A stretch of 64,000 nt of DNA from Sesamum alatum. Its lineage: Eukaryota; Streptophyta; Magnoliopsida; Lamiales; Pedaliaceae. Where the stretch lies: NCBI GenBank assembly GCA_034509735.1, contig JACGWO010000004.1, positions 13,559,395 to 13,623,394 of the forward strand, written 5' to 3'. A program made the translations under genes and the position numbers. Of the stretch, positions 24,201 to 33,990 are shown one piece after another (within the stretch, counting starts at the first letter, position 1; every line of letters starts with the position of its first letter). The notes beneath the pieces were generated by a model, which was given only the letters and a program-made list of their open reading frames with translations, was not told the DNA's origin and did not search any database.

Positions 24201-27200
24201 TTCTGACAGAAACCTCACGTGTACAGCACGAGCCCCGTTAAATTTTGAGGGGTGGCGTTGATTATGTTTCCGTTAAAAAAAAAAAAGAGGTAATGGAATT
24301 AATGTTTGGGGCTAACATTATAATAATTTTTGTAGTTATGATGCAATGTGTTGAGTTCAGAAATAATGTGACCAAATTTGTAAACTAGCTAGCTTGTGAA
24401 ACGTAAAATTTATTTTGCCTTATTTTGTAAAGAATCAAAGAGATTTATGTAATTAGATCTAATATAATGGATATCAATGCAATTTAACCTAAAATATATG
24501 ATGTTAAATCCCTCTCTCCTTGCCTGGGTTTTCTAAATAAAATTCTCCCACAACAAATCACATATAGTTAGTTCAATAAACATAGGGTACATGTCTCTTA
24601 ATTTGCAGGCCATCAAACATACATATAGGGTGAGGCCAGATTTTTCCTATGTCAATCCAAGAAATTAGAAAATAGGCTTAAAGCTTTTATCTATCCATAC
24701 TATATATATATATATATATAATTTAAGAGAGGGTGATTTTAGTGTCTTGTTCTGTCATTTTTACCTTTTTTTAATTAATTTTTTATTTATTTTATTTTTC
24801 CACTCTTTATATTAAAGTAATTATTCCTCCACCATTTTTTATTCTACTCATTCATATTTTTCTTGATATAAGAATTTTTTTTTATTTATTTAATCTCTCT
24901 ATTTTATTTTACTCAATTAATTATAATAATAAATTATTAGGTTCGAATACGTGGCCGTAACAAATGATAGGCAAAGACGCGTGCCACTCCCTGAAGACCG
25001 TGTGCCCCCAAGAGGCAAAGAATTGGCTTTTCCAGAAGCAGTCCTCTTAGTTGATCCAGTGGAGCCAGAATTTAAAGGAGAAGTAATTGAAATACCAAGG
25101 AATAAAAACAATCGTATTTTATAGGGTTAATTACACTTTTTCCTAAAAAAATTTTAAAATTATATTTATACCTCTTTAAAAATTCTTTATTTACAACTGA
25201 AATCCCCCATTCATTAAGATTTGGACGAAAAATGGTGACGCTGGTAAAAAAAAAAAATTATATAAACTTCCGATTTTCCTTCACATTCAGCATTCATCGA
25301 GTAATATTTTATACTTGTAAGGCAATAACTGTAATATATATAAAGTTAAAATGGTGTAATTGTAATGAAATATTGTTATCGGATTATAGCCATTGGATAA
25401 AAAGTAACAGTGTAAGCCATTGTTGCATCTATTTCTTGAAGTATTAGATGAAGTATTTAAACAAAATATTTTCAAGAAATAGATGCAACAATGATGTTAA
25501 TCGATCTTACGCATATATAGGAAGTTAAAAAAATATAAAAGGATGACTAGTGTTCCTTCCATTAACAACTACTTTCTATCAAATGACTATAACTCGTTAA
25601 CAATATTTTATTATAGTTACACTATTTTGACTTTATATATATTAAAAAAAATTACAAGTATAAAAATATTATTAGAGAAATGCAGAATGAGGGGTAAACT
25701 TTGAAGTTTATGTATTTTTTTTTTTTCCTAATGTCAATAGTTTCTATCCAAACCTTAATAGAAGGGGTCAATTATAAATCGAGAATTTTCGGAGGAATTG
25801 TAAGTGTAAATTTAACGTCTTTTTTAGGAAAATGTGTAATTTCGCATTTTAAGAGAGGATATATGTAAATTAACCCTATTTTATGTAAAGTTACTCAAAT
25901 TGCTAATATTTTGTAGCATATTTTGTGTGTACTCTGTAATGAGCAGGTTGATGACAAATACCAGTATTCTTGTGAAAACAAAGATAACAAAGTCCATGGG
26001 TTTATATGCCTTGAACCGCCGGTCGGTTTTTGGCAAATCACTCCAAGCAATGAGTTCAGGACTGGAGGACCTTTCAAGCAGGATCTAACTTCTCATGTGA
26101 ACCCTACCACACTGGCTGTATGTTTCCGTTAACCTCTCTTTGAATTAATTAAAGAGAAAAAAATATAATTTTAGTCCTCTAAGTTATAGCGCTAACATTT
26201 TTTGTCCTATAAGAATTGGTTTACGTTATTAGTCTTGTAACTTAAAGTTTTTGCAATTTTCATCATTTTTTCGGTTAATTTAATTTATACATGATCCAAT
26301 TAAATTGAAAATTCTGATTATTTTTTGTCCAATTAGAGCTTGACTTGTGAAGATTGACTCAAAATTTTTGCATCCCAAAGTTTGTTGGGTCATGGCGTCT
26401 CAACGTGCAGTTTTTCCGGCCGAATTTAATTTGGTCAGAAAATTGTTGACTCCCCAATTTAATTGGGTAATATGCGAATCACATGCAATTTTTTCGGTCA
26501 AAATTGGCCGTAAAAGGACTCAAGTTATCAAAATTTTATAATTACCAGAGTTAAGCGAAGATCAATTCGTGCAGGACAAAAATTGAAACCTTTAAATTAT
26601 AGAGCTAAAATTACATATACAACATTATGTGTTACCTTTAAACTATTCATATGAATCCTAATTACTGTGTGAATCTATCGATAAATTTATCCTGACAGAT
26701 GTTTGTAAGTACTCATTATGGTGGAGAGGATCTCGTCATAAAATTTGGAGAAGGCGAGAAATGGAAAAAGGTCTTTGGTCCAGTTTTCATATACCTCAAT
26801 TCATGTTCAGGCAAGAACGATGCAGTTTCATTGTGGTATGATGCTAAAGACCAGGTCTGGTGCAACTTCTCTTTATGTTTTTCTTTAATTTATGATTTTC
26901 TTTTGGATTTAATACAGTTTATCATGTGATATTGTAAATGAGCAAATTACCACTCTATTAAAAAATATAGCAATTTCCCTTCGTGTACTTTTTTAAAATG
27001 AAGCAATTTACGGTCATTTTACTTCAATTTAAAAAACACAGGAAAGTAAGTTGCTTCTTTTTTTTTTTTTTTTTTTTTTTATAAAAAGGTAATTTACTCA
27101 TTTGCAATATCAAGGGAGTTGCTCATATATATATATATATAGGGATAATTACACTCCCTCCCCTGAGGTTTGGTGTAAATTACATGATTACATGTAGACC

Positions 27201-30200
27201 CCCGGATGTTTGAGAAATTACATCTACTGCCCCTGAGGTTTGCTTTTATCTAACAAATAGGTCCATCCGTTAGTCAAAATTCACCGAATTTGTTGATATT
27301 AGCAAAAAAAATTGAATTAAAGGTGAGATTTGCCGTCGATTGATTTATTACTGACTTATTGTAGGTCAAACAAATCTTTTTATGACCAAACTACCCTTAT
27401 ATATCATCACACGTTAATGCATGAGAGGAGGTTCATCTTCATCGTTATAAGGGTAATTTAGTTATAAAAGATTATTTAGCCTGCATTAATCATTAATAAG
27501 TAAATCGATGGTAAATATCGATTTTCATTCAGAATTTCTTGTTAATATCAACATATTCGATAAATTTTAACTAACGAAGAGACCTATTTGTTAGACAGAA
27601 GCAAATCTCAAGGGTATTTAATATAATTTTCCAAACTATAAGGAGTATATGTGTAATTAGACCAATTTTCAGTGAAGAAGAGTATATTTATCCCATTTTT
27701 TTTTTCGGGTACATTTCCTAAATAAACAACAGATAGAAATGTAATCTAATGTATCGATTCAGATGGAGAACGAAGTTCGTAAGTGGCCATACAGCTTTCC
27801 AGTGTCAGAAGATTTTCCACACGCTGATGAAAGGGGTAGCATTAGTGGTAGATTATTAGCTCAAGACAGGTAAAATGCTCTCCAGCATAGAGATGATTAG
27901 CTGATTTTAAGTGTGAAGTTCATATAATTTAGGAAGATGAAATTTTGACTGAAATCATTTAATTCAGGGTAAATAACATCGAAAACCCATAATGTTTGAT
28001 TTAATTACACAAACATGTCATACTTTTTATAAAATAAGTTTCGTCATTGAATAGAGGTGTACTTGCAACTACACAGAAAAATCACATTTTTTATCCCATA
28101 TGTTGGTATCATTTTCAATTTGTTACGATTTTCTCATATTGCATATCATAATTTGAAAATTTTATCAATTTTAGTCCTCACTCATTTTTCGTCCAATAAT
28201 TAATAAAAAGTGTACGAAAATGTATGTAAGACTAATAACGGTTCTATTAATTATTGCACGAAAATTATAGGTGAGGACTAAAATTGAGAAAATTTTCAAC
28301 TTATAGGATGCAATGTGAGAAAATCGTTACCAATGGGACTAAATTGAAAAAAATTCCTAATATATGGGACCAAAAATGCGATTTTTCCTAATTACTAAAA
28401 CAATCTCAAGGGGTATATTTATAAGTTTGTAAAGGACATGGGGTGTTTATGTAATTAGACCTAGGGGGTGTCTAAGTAATTATTTACCGGGCAAAATTGC
28501 ACTTTTTGTCCCACTAGATAAGGTCGTTCTCACTTTTGGTCCCCCTTTTATAGGTCGATACTTTTAGGACCAAAATCCTAAAATTTTCACACAATTGGAC
28601 CCATACCGTTAAATATTAACAGAAAAGGATCATGTGTTGTTAGTCAATGATTGTTGACCTGATCAATAAATGCCTAAATTCTATTTTACCCACATATTTT
28701 TTTAAAAAGGCTAAAACCCCTGTATTTTAAAAATAGATTAAAAACCTACCGTTTTTCAAAAAGTTCCTTTTTTGACTTAATTTGACTACAATATCTTTCT
28801 TGATCTTATAGAATTACCCTCCTTTTATTTTTTAAGGTTATTTTTTGTGAATTTTTGTTTTGTATTTTTGTTCCCCTAAAAAAATAAATTATTTTGTTCT
28901 TAATTATACTTATTTATATACTAAAATACCACAAAAGTATATCAAATTTTTATTTTTTTTATAATTTAAATAAAAAACTTAACATAGAATCATATAAATA
29001 ATTAATATATTTAAATTATTTCCAAATTTAAATATTTGTATGAAGGTAAATATTAATCAATAATAACAAAATATATATTATGAACTAATTTAAATTTTTA
29101 TTTAATATAATATACTTACATAATTTATATTATTTATTATAAATAATATTTAAAATTAAATTACCACTGTCACTATTTAAAATAAAAATTTAATACTTTT
29201 TGTCCATTATTTTTAAGTGTCAAATTTTACATTAATTTCTTAATTTTTAAAAACTTTTAAACTTGTACATTATAAAATTATAATTATTATTAGAAAAATA
29301 AATTTTACTAAAATTAACCCCTACCGACCAGCCCCACCCACACCCCTCTGCCGCGGCCGCCCAGATTTCAGCACTTGGCGGCGAGGGAGGGGGTCTATGC
29401 TGGGATGGGTGGGTAGGTGTTTATTTTTAGTAAATTTATTTTTATAATTTTAGAGTTTTTCAAAAAATTAAGAAATTAATTTAAAATTTTAAAACATAAG
29501 AATAATTAAAGAAAGTATTAAATTTTTATTTTAAATACTTATAATGGTAATTTAGTTTTTAATATTATTTATAATAAAAAATATAATTTATTTAAATGTA
29601 TTGAAATTAAATAATAATATATAATGATTATAACTAATTAATATTCATATTTGTATAGATATTTAAATATGCATAATGGACTTTTATATTAATTTCTTAA
29701 GTGATTTTAATTTAATATTTCAATTTAAATTATAGAAAAATAAAATTTTGATATAATTTTCTAGTAATTGATATTTAAATAAATATATTTAAAAAATAAT
29801 TATTTATCATTTTAGGGGGAGAAATATACAAAAAAATCCACAAAGAATAATATGGAAATAAAAGAAACAAACGATGGTGATTTTATAAAATCAAAGATGC
29901 TATTTTAGTCAAATTGAATTTTAAAAGGGGTTTATTCAAAACACGGGGGATTTTAATCATTTTCAAAACACAGGGGAGGTTTTACCCTTTTTTTTAAATA
30001 GAGGGGGGGGGGGGGGTAAAATAGAACTTGGACATTTATTGATTAAGTCAACAATAGTTGACCAACGAACATGACGCTTTGCCGTTAACATTTAACGGCA
30101 CAGACTAAAAGTGTCAAAATTTTAGGATTTTGGGAATAGAAGTATTGACCCCGTAAAGCAGGGGACAAAAAGTGAGAATGATCCTATCTAGTCGGACCAG

Positions 30201-33200
30201 AAGTGTGATTATTCCTTATTTACCCTGTAACTTAAGCATTTTTCTTTTTTTATTATTTGAGAGCACCCAATGCAACACCTCCTCCGTAATTACAATCCAT
30301 TTTATAAGTAATTCATCTTTAAGCCCAAGACGATAGCTCCTAATTTTACTAATATATTACGTAGGCAATTTCACTATTTGCCACATATTTTTTAAAAAAT
30401 AAGTCATAATAACTACTCGAACTGAATCATAAGCCGTGTCCGCCGTCTTAAACATCAACTTCTCTTTAAGGCTTGGAGTTTCAAAAATTGTATATCATTG
30501 ATTTCCTATAGAAATGCAAATATGAAATAATGAATTTGGGTACTGTAATGGTTGCTAGGTACATATTCGAGGGAAACATAGCAGCAAAGGGTGCTTATGT
30601 GGGACTGGCTCCACCAGGGAAGGATGGATCATTTCAAGTGGAGGGAAAAGTACTTTTCTTACTCTCAGTTTTTATTTCAGAATAATTATATTTACATTCT
30701 CAATCTATAATTTATTTAAAAATTACCTCTATTTTTTGCATAATCATAAAAATCACTCACGATATGAAAATGAGCAAAAAACAAAAAAAAACATGTGAAA
30801 AAAAAATAACAAATCACCCACTGTGTTTTCTGTTGATAACAGGGTAATTTGCTTCATTTCCTAAATCACATAGGGGTAATTTGTTAAACTTTTTTTCATA
30901 GGGTCTTTTTTGGGATAATTACATTTACACCCCCGAACCTATGGTCTATTTACACAAATCACCCCTGCCTTTTGAATAATTACATACACCCACTAGAAAT
31001 GTAAGCATCATTTACATAAACCACCCCTAATTTTTAAAAAATTACACTTACACCCCTCAAAAGTATTGACAGTATTACACAAACTACCCCTATTTTTTGA
31101 TTATCAAGGGTGATTTATGTAATTATGCAAAAGGCAGGGGTGATTTGTATAAATAGACTATAAGTCAGGGGGTATAAATGTACTTATCCTTTTTTTGTTA
31201 CTCATTTCTTATGTCACGCGGGGGTAACTTGCATTTAACTCGGTCTTGAAAAAACAAAGAGGAAGATACAAGTACTTACAGTTATTTTCACAATTGAACT
31301 TTCAGGGATATCAATTCTGGGCAAATGCAGATGAAGGTGGTTTGTTCTGCATTACCAATATCCGTCCTGGGGAATATAATATTTATGCATGGATCCCTGG
31401 TTTCATTGGAGATTTTCGATGTGATAAAGATATTGTCATCACAGCAGGTCCTAATGCATTCACTTTTTCCAAATAGTATTTGCAGATAACCAACTCATGT
31501 AAGAAACAAATTTATAATTGGCAATTCAGGCAGTAAAATAGATGTGGGTGATCTTGTGTATGTGCCTCCAAGAAATGGGCCTACACTCTGGGAAATAGGC
31601 ATCCCGGATCGATCTGCAGCAGAGTTCTTTGTTCCTGATCCTGATCCAATGTATATCAACAAGCTTTACATAAATCTTCCCATGGACAGGTTCGTGCTGA
31701 TAATTTTTTCTCTGGTTTTAGCATCGCGAAATTCATGGCAGAATTACACTTTTTGTCAATAGGGAGTTCAACGCTTTTAGTCCTCTGATTTATTAGACTT
31801 TTAAAATGGTCACAAAATTAAGAAAAGTGGATACATCTAAATGGTCCTAAATTGAGAAAAGCCGACACAGTTAGTCCTCTATATGTGTTGAGTTTTTTCA
31901 ATTTTGAAACCATTTTGAAATTCCCATAAAGCCTAGGATTAAATGTGTCGTGTTTTTCCTAATTTTGGGACCATTTTTAAAATCTCATAAAGCAGAATAC
32001 TAAAAGTATTGAACCTCCTATACTATGGGACTAAAAGTATAATTTCACCTAAGTTAATTCATTAAGCATGTTGATAATTCGTTCCGGACAGGTTTAGACA
32101 ATATGGTTTGTGGGAGAGATATGCTGATTTTTACCCAGATGAAGACTTGGTATATACAGTTGGCATTAGTGACTATCAGAAAGATTGGTTTTATGCTCAA
32201 GTTACCAGGTGATCATATAATCCTTCTATCAACATATATCCCCATGGCATTATTGTGGGGAAATAGTATTTTTTATCTCGTAACTTAGAGTCTTTTTATT
32301 TTTGGACTTTGGTCTTATTGATTATGGAATTCTCATTTTTAGTCATATAACTTTGAAAAACTTAGCACTTTTGATTCCATCCGTTAAATATTTTAACGGA
32401 AAGTGCCACATGTTTCGTACGTGGTCTTTAGGGCCTTTACATTTTTGGTCTTATTGGTTATGGATTTTTTCACTTTTAGTCCTATAATTTTTGAATAATT
32501 AACACTTTTGGTCCCATGCACTTAATAGAAAGGTTTCATGCACTTATCGGCCACAAGGCCTTTTCCGTTAAACATCTAATTGAAAGGTGTTATGGGACAA
32601 AATATGTTACTTTTTGAAAATTATGAGACCAGAAGTGAGAATTTCATAATCAATGAAACTAAAAGTGTAAAGACTCTAAATGCCTCGCGCACAATATGTG
32701 GCATTTTTTGTTTAAATATCTTTGTTAATTCAGTATGTACCTGAAAGATGATTGGTTGAAATTTAAAAGTAGTATAATTAGCATGTTGTTTGAAGTACAG
32801 AAAAATAGGAGAAAATGCATATCAAGGAACGACATGGCAAATAAAGTTCAATCTTGATAGAGTGCGACAGGGGAACCACACACTGCGAATTGCACTAGCA
32901 TCCGCAACATTCTCCATACTAGAGGTAATTAAGCGGCTTAAATGCATTTTTGATCTCATAATTTAGGTTATTTAATATTTTTATCCTTTAATTTTTCAGG
33001 TTAATATTTTAATCTTGCATTTTTTTAATTTTCGTAATTTCAGTTATTTTGTTTTGTCGCTAGAGATCACCTTTCTCCCCATAAAAATATAGGTGCATCT
33101 CACGTGATTGTTTAAAATTGGGGCTACTTTTTCTATTAGCTTATTTTTACCAACACTTTGTCTTTTAACTTTTGAAAGTAACATTTTGGTCCTATATCTT

Positions 33201-33990
33201 TTTAATTTTTGCGATTTCAATCATTCTTTCGTTGGTGTTCACCATTCTCGTAGGCGGAGCGAAAAAAGGAACGAAATCGCAAAAAATAAAAAGGCATAAG
33301 ATTAAAATACTATATTAAAAAGTTAAAAGACTAAATTACATTTAATCATAATTAATCGGGTTTAATGAAATTTACCCCCCTGTGATATTGCAAATGAGCA
33401 AATTACTCCCCTATGAAAAAGAAAAGTAACAATTTACCCCTGTGTTCTTTAAAATGAAGCAATTACCTTCCTAGGTAAGTTGCTTCATTTTAAAAAACAC
33501 AGGGGGTAAATTGCTTCATTTTAAAAACACAAGGGATTAAGTTGCTATTTATTTTTTCATAGGGGGATAATTTGCTCATTTACAATATCACAAGGACCGG
33601 AATTGCTTGTATTTTTCCCATAATTAATCATATTTTGAATTGTTCGGGACATCCAAGGACCATACTCCCTCGATGATCCATGTCAATGAATAGTCTTGTA
33701 AACATAAAACTGACTTATTGCAGGTGAGGATCAATCGTCAAAAAGCAAATCCACCCGAGTTTTCAAGTGGATTAATTGGGAGTGACAACACAATTGCAAG
33801 GCATGGCATTCATGGATTGTATTGGTTGTTCAATTTGGAGATACCAAGTTCCCAACTCATTCAAGGAGATAATACCATATACCTCACACAAGCCAGGAGT
33901 GCTAGCGCTTTACATGGAATCATGTATGATTATATTCGTTTTGAGGGTCCACCTCTTGACGATTATTCACCTTCTCAAATCAAAGGATGA
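12275..33990 (+). CDS. Rhamnogalacturonate lyase (polysaccharide lyase family 4), 15 exons, 646 aa
   Basis: Cleaves rhamnogalacturonan I backbones of pectin by beta-elimination in the cell wall. Exons: 12275–12316, 14317–14438, 21695–21754, 22804–22923, 23740–23859, 24941–25082, 25947–26117, 26699–26854, 27763–27869, 30559–30649, 31306–31447, 31530–31689, 32092–32208, 32801–32924, 33724–33990. All introns are GT–AG and phases agree, giving one unbroken frame. Residues 1–330 form the N-terminal catalytic beta-sandwich (GFWDLNWSE, FIMLRGSSGFYSYGIY, DDKYQYS); His219 and Lys153/155 are candidates for the His/Lys pair of fungal RGL4. Residues 335–425 look fibronectin-III-like (SISGRLLA, GEYNIYAWIPG). 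Residues 430–640 look like the carbohydrate-binding C-domain (LWEIGIPDRSAAEFF). Length fits plant members. The first 14 residues are hydrophilic, so no signal peptide is seen; an upstream exon is possible. Introns are swollen by transposons. Confidence 0.93.
12531..12674. mobile_element. Short foldback element in lyase intron 1
   Basis: The left end 'agaattacacttttggtcc' and right end 'ggggtccaaaagtgtaattct' are inverted copies over about 18 bases. It is an internally degraded noncoding MITE. Related ends occur at 31,737–32,049. Confidence 0.6.
12772..13049. mobile_element. Mutator-like foldback MITE (278 bp, 9-bp target duplication) in intron 1
   Basis: It starts GGGATAATTACATTTACAC and ends in its complement, 'gtaaatgtaattatcac'. 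Exact 9-bp repeats TTTAGATTA flank it (12,763–12,771 and 13,050–13,058). A sister copy sits at 30,913–31,189. Confidence 0.85.
13678..14070. mobile_element. Foldback MITE in intron 1, related to 11,306–11,701
   Basis: The arms 'aaattacaactatctcccc…' and '…gtggtagttgtaatttaccc' are reverse complements. The inner blocks 'tttgacataattacaaatac' and 'gtatttgtaattatgtcaaa' match perfectly over 20 bases. TA-repeat flanks obscure the target duplication. Confidence 0.7.
14080..14290 (+). repeat. Dispersed AT-rich repeat, copy 1
   Basis: It shares order and wording with 21,383–21,640 ('tactaatataaa…gagcggttactta…tatattttaaaatataaa…tatatacac'). The opening resembles plant Helitron termini, but no convincing hairpin plus CTRR end is fixed. 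It lies just before the exon 2 acceptor. Confidence 0.45.
14473..14726. mobile_element. Degenerate foldback element in intron 2
   Basis: The outer ends 'gggtaaattgcattatcatc' and 'gttgatgtaatttattc' are inverted. The inner 'aaaattacaagtat' faces 'gtacttgtaattac'. It is noncoding, and flanking AATTATTG-like repeats are only approximate. Confidence 0.45.
14944..15275. mobile_element. Possible CACTA-type fragment in intron 2
   Basis: It begins CACTACAAAAAATATGAC, the usual plant CACTA terminus. Repeated 'ccatggctaatcgtcatgg' and 'ccacggctcttagccg' inversions follow, which look like subterminal repeats. The right terminus is not preserved. Confidence 0.4.
15516..15760. mobile_element. Foldback MITE (245 bp, 9-bp target duplication) in intron 2
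   Basis: It begins GGGATAAATGTAATTTACC and ends 'ggtaaattgcatttatcccg', with inner arms matching around 15,640. Exact 9-bp flanks TTTTATGGC lie at 15,507–15,515 and 15,761–15,769. It belongs to the 'aaatgagcaaa' family. Confidence 0.85.
15804..16186 (-). repeat. 3' LTR of the intron-2 LTR element
   Basis: Direct repeat partner of 20,679–21,060. On − it runs TGATAGTGATAGG to CTCACCATCA. The purine tract at 16,187–16,203 (minus: GTTGGGGGGCTAC) abuts it, marking it as the 3' LTR. Confidence 0.85.
17717..18182. repeat. 38-bp tandem repeats, each with a GAGGGG/CCCCTC palindrome
   Basis: About eleven copies of a unit built on 'gtgaggggcaatccccctct' followed by about 18 AT-rich bases. At least five consecutive units are exactly 38 bp apart. 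Each can fold into a GC-rich stem with a short loop. It lies inside the LTR element's noncoding interior. Confidence 0.85.
19300..19470. repeat. Short imperfect tandem repeat ('gcatatgtcgctc')
   Basis: Four copies of 'gcatatgtc(a/g)ctc…caagtc…ctttctcc', spaced about 30–45 bases, within the LTR element interior. No coding meaning is seen. Confidence 0.6.
20041..20575 (-). repeat. 82-bp (then 63-bp) minisatellite in the gag position of the LTR element
   Basis: The anchor 'tggatt' recurs at 20,089, 20,171, 20,253, 20,335 and 20,417, exactly 82 bp apart, then at 20,480 and 20,543, 63 bp apart. Because 82 is not a multiple of three, each unit shifts the frame. Long frames are therefore open on both strands and all look proline/arginine-rich. 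On − a repeated LENPPAHPGG peptide appears. These frames are best treated as repeat by-products, or at most a relic gag. Confidence 0.85.
20660..20676 (-). other. Primer binding site of the LTR element
   Basis: On − the bases TTGGCGCCGTCTGTGGG follow the 5' LTR after a two-base spacer. This is a common Gypsy-type primer site in plants. It fixes the transcription direction as −. Confidence 0.8.
20679..21060 (-). repeat. 5' LTR of the intron-2 LTR element
   Basis: Partner of 15,804–16,186 with TGATGGTGAG…CACTATCA ends on +. The primer binding site abuts its inner end. Confidence 0.85.
21383..21640 (+). repeat. Dispersed AT-rich repeat, copy 2
   Basis: Second copy of the 14,080–14,290 repeat in the same intron, reading 'tactaatataaa…gagcggttacttatac…aaatataaaa…tatatacac'. 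It ends 'accacatcgtctagtg', reminiscent of a Helitron CTAG(T) end, but this is unproven. Confidence 0.45.
23124..23568. mobile_element. CACTA MITE (445 bp) in lyase intron 4
   Basis: It begins CACTATAAGAATAT and ends ATATTTTCTTGTAGTG, an inverted CACTA terminus. AAA flanks it on both sides as the expected 3-bp target duplication (23,121–23,123 and 23,569–23,571). Inside, 'ttagtgacaa' motifs repeat in both orientations, as CACTA subterminal repeats do. Confidence 0.85.
24070..24415. mobile_element. Degenerate foldback element in intron 5
   Basis: The left 'tgggaaatttacgtcctacaag' and right 'cttgtgaaacgtaaaattta' face each other. The inner 'acaattttagccccaag' faces 'tttggggctaacattataa'. It is noncoding. 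Confidence 0.5.
25124..25876. mobile_element. Foldback element (753 bp) filling lyase intron 6
   Basis: It begins GGGTTAATTACACTTTTTCCT and ends 'ggaaaatgtgtaatttcgc…taaattaaccc'. The flanks TATTTTATA (25,115–25,123) and TATTTTATG (25,877–25,885) match at 8 of 9 bases. The element is most of the 864-bp intron, 41 bases after the donor and 70 before the acceptor. Confidence 0.75.
26158..26612. mobile_element. Foldback element in intron 7 ('ttttagtcctctaagttat' family)
   Basis: The left 'ataattttagtcctctaagttatagcgctaa' faces the right 'aattgaaacctttaaattatagagctaaaattac'. It is noncoding and the ends are approximate. Confidence 0.5.
26932..27124. mobile_element. Short foldback element in intron 8
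   Basis: The arms 'gatattgtaaatgagcaaattacc' and 'ggtaatttactcatttgcaatatc' are inverted, each shown in part. A 24-base T run lies in the right arm. It belongs to the same family as 9,262 and 33,358. Confidence 0.65.
27142..27692. mobile_element. Mutator-like foldback MITE in intron 8, sister of 47,346–47,893
   Basis: It starts GGGATAATTACACTCCCTCC and contains inverted 'taacaaataggtccatccgtt' and 'cgaagagacctatttgtta' blocks. The interior matches the 47-kb copy in the opposite orientation. The right terminus is eroded, and TA repeats at 27,121–27,141 hide the target duplication. Confidence 0.7.
27967..28488. mobile_element. Foldback element in intron 9 carrying a nested one
   Basis: The left 'gggtaaataacatcgaaaacccataatg' and right 'ggtgtctaagtaattatttacc' form the outer pair, with 'aattacacaaacatgtc' facing 'gacatggggtgtttatgtaatt'. 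Another foldback (28,077–28,391) interrupts it, and a larger one starts at its last base. Confidence 0.55.
28077..28391. mobile_element. Nested foldback element ('aaaaatcacattttttatccc')
   Basis: The ends 'aaaaatcacattttttatccc' and 'gggaccaaaaatgcgattttt' are inverted, as are 'ttttagtcctcac' and 'gtgaggactaaaatt'. It sits inside the 27,967–28,488 element. Confidence 0.7.
28489..30215. mobile_element. Large Mutator-like foldback element (1,727 bp, 9-bp target duplication) in intron 9
   Basis: The arms begin GGGCAAAATTGCACTTTT and end '…agaagtgtgattattcc'. Inverted similarity runs inward all the way to a centre near 29,365, giving arms of about 860 bp. Exact 9-bp flanks TTATTTACC lie at 28,480–28,488 and 30,216–30,224. 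The apex is a GC-rich block (29,325–29,420) in otherwise AT-rich arms. A 16-base G run lies at about 30,001–30,016. No open frame of note. In the lyase pre-mRNA it would make a very long hairpin. Confidence 0.85.
30765..31240. mobile_element. Foldback element in intron 10, split by a nested MITE
   Basis: This is a member of the 'aaatgagcaaa' family. Its right arm is cut after 'catagggtctttttt' (30,911) and resumes at 31,197 with 'gttactcatttcttatgtcac'. The 30,913–31,189 element lies between. Confidence 0.65.
30913..31189. mobile_element. Mutator-like foldback MITE nested in another MITE, sister of 12,772–13,049
   Basis: It starts GGATAATTACATTTACACC and ends 'ggtataaatgtacttatcc'. T-rich flanks (TCTTTTTTG / TTTTTTTG) fit an 8–9-bp duplication. 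The interior 'aatcacccctgccttttgaa' is mirrored by 'aaaaggcaggggtgattt'. Confidence 0.75.
31737..32049. mobile_element. Foldback element in intron 12
   Basis: It begins GGCAGAATTACACTTTTTGTC and ends 'gggactaaaagtataatttcacc', with inner 'cctaaattgagaaaagccga' against 'tcgtgtttttcctaatttt'. The 9-base flanks agree at only 6 of 9 positions. Confidence 0.6.
32270..32690. mobile_element. Foldback-type repeat in intron 13
   Basis: Reiterated 'tttttggtcttattg(a/g)ttatgga' blocks face 'cataatcaatgaaactaaaa' and 'gtgtaaagactcta'. It is a noncoding, partly direct and partly inverted structure. Confidence 0.5.
33358..33619. mobile_element. Foldback MITE (262 bp) in lyase intron 14 with 10-bp flanking repeats
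   Basis: Its flanks ATAATTAATC at 33,348–33,357 and 33,620–33,629 are identical. The interior 'gatattgcaaatgagcaaatt' is mirrored by 'aatttgctcatttacaatatc'. It is the best preserved copy of the 'aaatgagcaaa' family. Confidence 0.8.
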
